Program-made: the position numbers and the translations under genes | The notes under the pieces: model-generated | What the model saw: the letters and a program-made list of their open reading frames with translations, nothing else | What the model was told of the DNA's origin: nothing | The model's database searches: none | Shown: positions 58,525 through 64,000 of the stretch, piece by piece | Numbering within the stretch: position 1 is the stretch's first letter | How the letters are laid out: the number at the start of each line of letters is the position of its first letter | Source of the DNA: Hyphomicrobiales bacterium | GTDB lineage: Bacteria > Pseudomonadota > Alphaproteobacteria > Rhizobiales > Beijerinckiaceae | Direction of reading: 5' to 3' | Length of the DNA: 64,000 nt | Assembly: GCA_900473415.1 (NCBI GenBank) | Contig: UCLR01000010.1 | Coordinates: 125,732 to 189,731, forward strand

Positions 58525-59748
58525 TCAGATGATGTTGGCCTCCTTCAGCGGCCGCCCAGTTACGATGCGCTCATGCCCGAGATCGGCAAGGTCGAGCGTG
58601 CGATAGCCGCCATGCAGGATGTGCTCGGTGAGCCCGCGCCCGACCGCCGGAGACTGCTGCAGGCCATGCCCCGAGAAGCCGTTGGCGAGATAAAGGTTCG
58701 GCACGCCGATGGCGGGACCGACGATGGCGTTGTGATCGAGCCCGCACATGTCATAAGGCCCGGCCCAGGCGCGACCAGGCTTGATCTGCTCGAAGGCGGG
58801 GATGCGATGGGCGAGCGGCACCCAGACCGCCTCCTCGAAGAAGTCCCAGTCGACATCCTCGACGGTCGGATCGGTCTCGACCCATTCGATGTCCTGCTCG
58901 GGCGTCAGGGGCGAGCAACTACCAATGAAGAGCTGGCCCTCGGCGCCGCGCTTGCCTTCCGCCCGGCACCAGGCGCCGGTCGTGTCGATCAGCAGCGGGC
59001 AGCCTTCGAGCTCGCTCTTGCAAGTGAAGCTGAAGACGTAACGCTTCATCGATTTGACCGGGATCGCAACGCCGGCCGTGCCGGCGAGCCGCGCGCCATG
59101 GGTGCCGCTGGCGTTGACCGCCGCGCCGCAGGCGATGCGGCTGCCGTCGGTGAGCTCCACCGCGACGACACGCCCGCCCTCGGTGACATAGCGGGCGACC
59201 TCGCCTTGGCGGTATTCGACACCGAGGCTGCGGGCCTTCTTGCGGAAAGCCTGCAGCAGCGCCCAGCCGTCGAACCAACCCTCGCCGCTGACGCCGAAGG
59301 TGCCGCAGCTGAGGTCCTCGACATTGAGCCAGGGAAAGCGCTGCTTCAGCGCCGCCGGATCATAGAACGCAATGTCCGCGCCTTCCTGCGCCTGCAGCTT
59401 CTGGTTGGCGCTGAGGATCGGGGCTCCGGCCTCGCCCGCGAGGTAAAGATAGCCGCCCTCGTGCAGGTCGATGGTCGGGGCTTCGCCGTCGACCGCGAGA
59501 AGCGCGCCGATCTGGCGCAGGAAGCCGATGCCGTAGAGCGAGATGCGGATGTTGACCGCGCTCGAATATTGCTGGCGGATAGAGGCGGCCGAAAGCGCCG
59601 AGGCGGCGTAGCGATAGGTCGGGTCCTTCTCGACGACCACGACCTTGCCCTTGAAGCCGGGATCGGCGGCGAGATGATAAGCGACGGAGGAGCCGATCGC
59701 GGCCCCGCCGCAGACCACGACATCAGCGCTTTCGGAGACAGGCGGCAT
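58525..59748 (-). CDS. FAD-dependent oxidoreductase (DAO family, FOXRED1-like)
   Basis: About 407 residues. The dinucleotide motif is VVVCGGAAIGSSVAYHLA (about residues 10-27, where the usual GxGxxG is GGAAIG), then ASALSAASIRQQYSS, as in FOXRED1-like and sarcosine oxidase-like proteins. The C-terminal FAD part has NGFSGHGLQQSPAVGRGL. It oxidises an N-substituted amino acid or imino acid. Neighbouring lysine-type genes allow an L-pipecolate or related role, but that is inference. The Met at 59748 has AGAGG upstream; the frame extends to 59805. Confidence 0.88.
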   Translation of the reverse strand: MPPVSESADVVVCGGAAIGSSVAYHLAADPGFKGKVVVVEKDPTYRYAASALSAASIRQQYSSAVNIRISLYGIGFLRQIGALLAVDGEAPTIDLHEGGYLYLAGEAGAPILSANQKLQAQEGADIAFYDPAALKQRFPWLNVEDLSCGTFGVSGEGWFDGWALLQAFRKKARSLGVEYRQGEVARYVTEGGRVVAVELTDGSRIACGAAVNASGTHGARLAGTAGVAIPVKSMKRYVFSFTCKSELEGCPLLIDTTGAWCRAEGKRGAEGQLFIGSCSPLTPEQDIEWVETDPTVEDVDWDFFEEAVWVPLAHRIPAFEQIKPGRAWAGPYDMCGLDHNAIVGPAIGVPNLYLANGFSGHGLQQSPAVGRGLTEHILHGGYRTLDLADLGHERIVTGRPLKEANII

Positions 59749-59841
59749 GGCTGGCCTCTTGCGGCCGGCGTCCAGCGGAACGCCGGGTTGGTGAATTCTG
59801 CGCATGAATGAATGAGACGATCCCGCTTGTCGAGAGGGGCC

Positions 59842-60756
59842 TCACGCCGCCGGCGCACATTCGCCAAGCAGCCAATCACGGAATGCGACGACCGTGGGCA
59901 GCTTCGCCTTCTCCTCGGGATAGACGAGGTAGTAGCCGTCGCGGCCTGTCACCGGCCGGTCGATGGGGATCACAAGGGCGCCGGAGCGCAGCTCCTCCTC
60001 GACCAGGAAGCGCGGCACGATCGCCAATCCCAGACCCGCTACGGCCGCCTGCGCGATCATCGCGAATTGCTCGAAGCGCGGCCCCATCAGCGCCCGTTCG
60101 GGCGCCACGCCCTGCTGCTCCAGCCAGGTCGCCCAGGCACGCGGCCGGGTCGATTGCTGCAGCAGTGGCACCCGCAACATGTCGGCAGGGGTAGCGATTT
60201 CGGCGCGCGCGATCAGGGAGGGCGCCGCGACCGGCACGACCTCCTCGCCCATCAGCCGGTGCATCCGCGCGCCGGGCCAGCTCTCCGAGCCGAAATGCAC
60301 GGCGGCATCGATCTGCTCGCGGGCGAAGTCGAAGGGCACCAGCCGGGTGGTGAAGTTGATGGTGATGCCGGGATGCAACTCGGTGAAACGCGGCAGGCGC
60401 GGGATCAGCCAGCGTGTGCCGAAGGTCGGCAGGACGGCGAGATTGAGCACGCCGGCTGCGCCGCGAAAGGCCATGGCGGAGACGGTCGCGGCCGCGAGCC
60501 GCGAGAGCCCGTCACGGATATCGGCCGCGTAGGCGGCGCCGGCCGCGGTCAGGGTGACGCGCTTGCGGACGCGCTCGAACAGGCTGACGCCCAAGGTTTT
60601 TTCCAGATGCGCGACCTGACGGCTCACCGCGCCTTGCGTCAGGTTGAGCTCCTGCGCGGCGCGGGTGAAGCTGCCATGCCGGGCAGCCGCCTCGAAGGCG
60701 GCGAGCGCCGACAGCGAAGGCACTGAGAGCCGGCCCGGAACGAGCGCATCATCCAT
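59842..60756 (-). CDS. LysR family transcriptional regulator
   Basis: A 304-residue LTTR of the GcvA/AmpR-like group. The HTH is near residues 18-60 (FTRAAQELNLTQGAVSRQVA), followed by a periplasmic-binding-fold effector domain. The start at 60756 lies six bases from a perfect palindrome (60763-60782), indicating autocontrol and control of the divergent aldehyde dehydrogenase/gcdH operon. The effector is probably a lysine-breakdown intermediate, by context only. Confidence 0.93.
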   Translation of the reverse strand: MDDALVPGRLSVPSLSALAAFEAAARHGSFTRAAQELNLTQGAVSRQVAHLEKTLGVSLFERVRKRVTLTAAGAAYAADIRDGLSRLAAATVSAMAFRGAAGVLNLAVLPTFGTRWLIPRLPRFTELHPGITINFTTRLVPFDFAREQIDAAVHFGSESWPGARMHRLMGEEVVPVAAPSLIARAEIATPADMLRVPLLQQSTRPRAWATWLEQQGVAPERALMGPRFEQFAMIAQAAVAGLGLAIVPRFLVEEELRSGALVIPIDRPVTGRDGYYLVYPEEKAKLPTVVAFRDWLLGECAPAA

Positions 60757-60762
60757 GATATT

Positions 60763-60782
60763 TTCTCACCAAGTGGTGAGAA
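60763..60782. promoter_or_regulatory. Perfect palindrome, probable LysR operator
   Basis: TTCTCACCA and TGGTGAGAA are perfect 9-base arms with the two-base centre AG. Imperfect ATAT flanks lie on both sides. It lies just upstream of the lysR start and 226 bases before the aldehyde dehydrogenase start. The T-N11-A type spacing is contained within it. Confidence 0.7.
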
Positions 60783-60851
60783 CATATCGGTTGCCGCCGT
60801 CGCATGAAAGAGGGCATTCTCCGCGCCGAATTCGGAGGCTCTTATCCCGCG

Positions 60852-60960
60852 CGGTCATCCCGGACGCAGCGAAGCGGAGATCCGGGATCCATCATAGGGC
60901 TTGCGTGCGCTACGATGGATCCCGGGTCGGCGCCGCTTCCGCGGCTTGTCCGGGATGACG
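60852..60960. repeat. Palindromic intergenic repeat, copy 3 (family A)
   Basis: A 109-base palindrome with arms GGTCATCCCGGAC / GTCCGGGATGACG and inner GGATCCATC / GATGGATCC, closely similar to copies at 3106-3211 and 18638-18733. It lies in the leader of the aldehyde dehydrogenase gene. An ATG at 60913 within it would give a false N-terminal extension, as in copy 1. Confidence 0.85.
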
Positions 60961-61008
60961 GCGTATAAGAGACCGACGTCAGAGCAGCTCACGCCAAAGG
61001 CCGTTCCC

Positions 61009-62526
61009 ATGACCTCTCTCCCCAACGACACGCTCGCCCTGCTCAAGCGCCTCGGCGTCTCCGAGGCCGTCTACGCCTCGGCCGGGCTCTCGGCACGCTC
61101 GCCCATCACCGGCGAGACGGTCGCGACGCTGAAGGAGACGAGTCCGGCCGAAGCCGAGGCCGCCATCGGCCGGGCGCAGGCCGCCTTCCTCGCCTGGCGC
61201 AAGGTGCCGGCGCCGCGCCGTGGCGAGTTCGTGCGCCTGCTCGGCGAGGAGCTGCGCGCCGCCAAGACCGATCTCGGCCTGCTGGTGACGCTGGAGGCCG
61301 GCAAGGTCACCTCCGAGGGCCTCGGCGAGGTGCAGGAGATGATCGACATCTGCGACTTCGCTGTCGGACTGTCGCGCCAGCTTTACGGCCTGACCATCGC
61401 CACCGAGCGTCCGCACCACCGCATGATGGAGACCTGGCATCCGATCGGCGTCTGCGGCGTGATCTCGGCCTTCAACTTCCCGGTCGCGGTCTGGTCCTGG
61501 AACGCAGCGCTCGCCTTCGTCTGCGGCGACAGCGTCGTCTGGAAGCCCTCCGAGAAGACCCCGCTCACCGCGCTCGCCGTGCAGGCCATCGTCGAGAAGA
61601 CGATGAAGCGCTTCGGCCCCGAGGCGCCGACCGGCCTCTCCGAGGTGCTGATCGGCGCCCGCGAGATCGGCGATATCCTCGTCTCCGACCATCGCGTCCC
61701 GGTCGTCTCGGCCACGGGCTCGACCCGCATGGGCAAGGAAGTCGGCCAAAAGCTCGCGGCCCGCTTCGCCCGCGCCATCCTCGAACTCGGCGGCAACAAT
61801 GCCGCGATCGTGGCTCCGTCGGCCGATCTCGACATCGCGCTGCGCGGCATCGCCTTCGCCGCGATGGGCACGGCCGGCCAGCGCTGCACCACGCTGCGCC
61901 GCCTGATCGTGCATGAGAGCGTCTACGACGCGCTCGTTCCCAAGCTCGCCAAGGTCTACGGTTCGGTGAAGATCGGCGATCCGCGCGAGGCGGGCGTGCT
62001 GGTCGGCCCGCTGGTCGACGAGGCCGCCTATCAGGGCATGCAGAAGGCGCTCTCCGAGGCCAAGGCCGAGGGCGGCAAGGTCCATGGCGGCGAGAAGGTC
62101 GATGTCGGCTCGGGCGGCGTCTATGTGCGCCCGGCACTGGTCGAGATGCCCCGGCAGTGCGGCCCGGTCGAGCGCGAGACCTTCGCGCCGATCCTCTATG
62201 TCATGAAGTACAAGACGCTGGCCGAGGCGATCGCGATGCAGAACGCCGTCGGCGCCGGCCTCTCCTCCTCGATCTTCACGCTCGACATGCGCGAGGCGGA
62301 GACCTTCGTCTCGGCGGAAGGTTCCGATTGCGGCATCGCCAATGTCAATATCGGCCCTTCGGGCGCCGAGATCGGCGGAGCCTTCGGCGGCGAGAAGGAG
62401 ACGGGCGGCGGCCGCGAAGCCGGCTCCGACGCCTGGAAGGCTTATATGCGCCGCGCCACCAACACGCTGAACTACGGCACCACGCTGCCGCTGGCGCAGG
62501 GCGTCAGCTTCGACGTGGATGCGTGA
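61009..62526 (+). CDS. amaB: Aldehyde dehydrogenase, ALDH7 / aminoadipate-semialdehyde type
   Basis: A 505-residue NAD(P)-dependent aldehyde dehydrogenase. The catalytic Cys is in [20 protein letters not shown] and the Glu is in [32 protein letters not shown] and the C-terminal [20 protein letters not shown] are marks of the ALDH7/AmaB group, which oxidises alpha-aminoadipate semialdehyde (from piperideine-6-carboxylate). Beside gcdH and a CoA transferase it fits lysine catabolism. I use the ATG at 61009; a longer reading starts in the palindromic repeat. Confidence 0.9.
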   Translation: MTSLPNDTLALLKRLGVSEAVYASAGLSARSPITGETVATLKETSPAEAEAAIGRAQAAFLAWRKVPAPRRGEFVRLLGEELRAAKTDLGLLVTLEAGKVTSEGLGEVQEMIDICDFAVGLSRQLYGLTIATERPHHRMMETWHPIGVCGVISAFNFPVAVWSWNAALAFVCGDSVVWKPSEKTPLTALAVQAIVEKTMKRFGPEAPTGLSEVLIGAREIGDILVSDHRVPVVSATGSTRMGKEVGQKLAARFARAILELGGNNAAIVAPSADLDIALRGIAFAAMGTAGQRCTTLRRLIVHESVYDALVPKLAKVYGSVKIGDPREAGVLVGPLVDEAAYQGMQKALSEAKAEGGKVHGGEKVDVGSGGVYVRPALVEMPRQCGPVERETFAPILYVMKYKTLAEAIAMQNAVGAGLSSSIFTLDMREAETFVSAEGSDCGIANVNIGPSGAEIGGAFGGEKETGGGREAGSDAWKAYMRRATNTLNYGTTLPLAQGVSFDVDA

Positions 62527-62560
62527 CGGCCTGACGAGAAAGACAAGGGAGACGAAGAAC

Positions 62561-63754
62561 ATGGCCGGCGAGAAGCTTGCGCAGCTCACCTGGGACGATG
62601 CCTTCCTGCTCGACGAGCAGCTCACCGAGGACGAGCGGCTGATCCGCGACACCGCCCGCGCCTATGCGCAGGAGAAGCTCGCTCCCCGCATCCACGACGC
62701 CTATCTCGACGAGAAGACCGACCGTGAGATCTTCAACGAGATGGGCTCGCTCGGCCTGCTCGGGGTGACGATCCCCGAGAAGTACGGCTGCGCCGGAGCG
62801 AACTACGTCTCCTATGGCCTCGTTGCCCGCGAGGTCGAGCGTATCGACTCCGGCTACCGGTCGATGATGAGCGTGCAGTCCTCGCTCGTGATGCATCCGA
62901 TCTATGCCTATGGCAGCGAGGAGCAGCGCCAGAAGTACCTGCCGAAGCTCGCCACCGGCGAGTGGGTCGGCTGCTTCGGCCTGACCGAGCCGGACGCGGG
63001 CTCCGATCCGGGCGGCATGAAGACCCGCGCAGAGAAGGTTTCCGACGGTTACAAGCTGACCGGCTCGAAGATGTGGATCTCGAACTCGCCGATCGCCGAC
63101 GTCTTCGTCGTCTGGGCGAAGTCGGTCGCGCATGACAACCAGATCCGCGGCTTCATCCTTGAAAAGGGCATGAAGGGCCTCTCGGCGCCGAAGATCGGCG
63201 GCAAGCTCTCGCTTCGCGCCTCGATCACCGGCGAGGTCGTCATGGACGGCGTCATCGTGCCGGAGGACAACATCCTGCCGAACGTCTCGGGCCTCAAGGG
63301 TCCGTTCGGCTGCCTCAACCGCGCCCGCTACGGCATTTCCTGGGGCGCGATGGGCGCCGCCGAGGATTGCTTCCACCGCGCCCGCCAGTACGGGCTCGAC
63401 CGCAAGCAGTTCAACAAGCCGCTCGCCCAGACGCAGCTCTACCAGAAGAAGCTCGCCGACATGCTGACCGAGATCACGCTCGGCCTGCAGGGTTCGTTGC
63501 GCGTCGGCCGCCTCATGGACGAGGGCAAGATGGCCCCGGAGATGATCTCGCTGGTCAAGCGCAACAACTGCGGCAAGGCGCTGGATATCGCCCGCACGGC
63601 CCGCGACATGCATGGCGGCAACGGCATCCAGATTGAGTACCATGTGATGCGCCACGCCGCGAACCTCGAGACGGTGAACACCTACGAGGGCACGCATGAC
63701 GTCCACGCGCTGATCCTCGGCCGCGCGATCACCGGCCTGCAGGCGTTCTTCTGA
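62561..63754 (+). CDS. gcdH: Glutaryl-CoA dehydrogenase
   Basis: A 397-residue acyl-CoA dehydrogenase that converts glutaryl-CoA to crotonyl-CoA with loss of CO2. [15 protein letters not shown] is the FAD site and [20 protein letters not shown] is specific to this subgroup. The catalytic Glu lies in [19 protein letters not shown]. Length and motifs are those of GcdH. The ATG at 62561 follows AAGGGAG. It is 34 bases after the aldehyde dehydrogenase gene, so they form one operon. Confidence 0.95.
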   Translation: MAGEKLAQLTWDDAFLLDEQLTEDERLIRDTARAYAQEKLAPRIHDAYLDEKTDREIFNEMGSLGLLGVTIPEKYGCAGANYVSYGLVAREVERIDSGYRSMMSVQSSLVMHPIYAYGSEEQRQKYLPKLATGEWVGCFGLTEPDAGSDPGGMKTRAEKVSDGYKLTGSKMWISNSPIADVFVVWAKSVAHDNQIRGFILEKGMKGLSAPKIGGKLSLRASITGEVVMDGVIVPEDNILPNVSGLKGPFGCLNRARYGISWGAMGAAEDCFHRARQYGLDRKQFNKPLAQTQLYQKKLADMLTEITLGLQGSLRVGRLMDEGKMAPEMISLVKRNNCGKALDIARTARDMHGGNGIQIEYHVMRHAANLETVNTYEGTHDVHALILGRAITGLQAFF

Positions 63755-63765
63755 GCCCGAATTGG

Positions 63766-63846
63766 CCGTCTGCCCGGGCTTTGACCCGGGCATCTCGGTC
63801 CGCGTGAACTTCCCCGGAGATGGTCGGGTCAAGCCCGGCCATAACG
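63766..63846. repeat. Inverted repeat, family C (between gcdH and CoA transferase)
   Basis: The left arm (63766-63796) reads CCGTCTGCCCGGGCTTTGAC and continues CCGGGCATCTC. The right arm (63817-63846) is its near complement, GAGATGGTCGGGTCAAGCCC followed by GGCCATAACG. The 20-base centre is single. The arm core (GGGCTTGACCCGGG-like) differs from families A and B. It fills most of the 108-base gap and may act as a hairpin. Confidence 0.7.
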
Positions 63847-63862
63847 CCGAGTCGAGCCCGAC

Positions 63863-64000
63863 ATGACCACCCCTCCCCTCGCCGGCCTGCGCGTCCTCGA
63901 ACTCGCGCGCATCCTCGCAGGTCCCTGGATCGGCCAGTTGCTGGCCGATCTCGGCGCCGATGTCGTCAAGGTCGAGGCGCCGGAAGGCGACGACACCCGT
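63863..64000 (+). CDS. CaiB/BaiF CoA transferase (partial)
   Basis: 46 codons of the start of a gene that runs past the window edge. It begins [20 protein letters not shown] and continues [20 protein letters not shown], the typical N-terminus of family III CoA transferases. The likely role by context is glutarate CoA-transferase (SUGCT-like), making glutaryl-CoA for GcdH. Only the N-terminus is visible, so this is inference. It is separated from gcdH by a hairpin but points the same way. Confidence 0.85.
   Translation, partial: MTTPPLAGLRVLELARILAGPWIGQLLADLGADVVKVEAPEGDDTR

Noticed and set aside
58525..59748. Naming the FAD oxidoreductase AmaA (L-pipecolate oxidase)
   Set aside because: The context is suggestive, but the N-terminal motifs look more like the FOXRED1/sarcosine oxidase group, so the specific name is not justified.

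Overview
The window is a GC-rich (roughly two thirds G+C by eye), gene-dense chromosomal segment of an alphaproteobacterium, most likely of the order Hyphomicrobiales. A Bosea-like genome is my best guess, from gene content and not from a search. Supporting signs are chorismate mutase-hisC-tyrC beside metX-metW, a DUF4167 protein, prfA and prmC close to a GAF-type ptsP, standalone hemC, and several families of intergenic palindromic repeats. I see no prophage, integrase, insertion sequence, CRISPR array or rRNA. One tRNA is present (Thr, anticodon CGT).

Layout. 1-6.8 kb: a histone-deacetylase-family amidohydrolase, then an acyl-CoA dehydrogenase/TetR operon divergent from a two-subunit biotin-dependent acyl-CoA carboxylase, with a perfect TetR-type palindrome in the shared promoter. 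6.8-8.5 kb: a diguanylate cyclase and a Pro/Tyr-repeat exported protein. 8.5-16.3 kb: a six-gene minus-strand peptide uptake and hydrolysis cluster (M81 peptidase, amidohydrolase, binding protein, two permeases, aspartoacylase-like hydrolase) without ATPase genes. 16.4-18.5 kb: topoisomerase IB followed by four very small genes. 18.6-22.2 kb: a palindromic element abutting hemC, then a MocR-type regulator divergent from a DMT transporter. 22.3-28.9 kb: amidase plus AtzH/HpxZ-like partner, SDR, alpha/beta hydrolase, GlxA-type regulator, a QorR/QorB-like divergent pair and an aldo/keto reductase. 29-34.1 kb: an NmrA-family gene remnant, an MddA-like methyltransferase, a MarR/MFS pair with related operators, and an unfamiliar envelope locus (beta-barrel protein, small two-cysteine protein, cupredoxin-like protein lacking usual copper ligands).

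34.2-49.5 kb is mostly housekeeping: tRNA-Thr, tyrC, hisC, chorismate mutase, metX, metW, clpB, DUF2293, MOSC, DUF4167, prmC, a small exported protein, prfA and ptsP. 49.6-54.1 kb is trehalose metabolism (otsA divergent from otsB and a GH15 hydrolase). 54.1-57.9 kb holds an M20 peptidase, a split chromate transporter, a LysE exporter and a membrane protein whose C-terminus runs into a repeat. 58-64 kb holds DinB, an FAD oxidoreductase and a LysR regulator, divergent from an ALDH7-type aldehyde dehydrogenase, glutaryl-CoA dehydrogenase and the start of a CaiB-type CoA transferase. That right-hand set fits lysine/pipecolate breakdown through glutarate to glutaryl-CoA.

The best candidate for something undescribed is the 32.2-34.1 kb envelope locus. 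The N-terminus of the beta-barrel protein and the separate small protein share a domain with exactly the same C-x41-C spacing, and the third member is a cupredoxin fold that has lost recognisable copper ligands.
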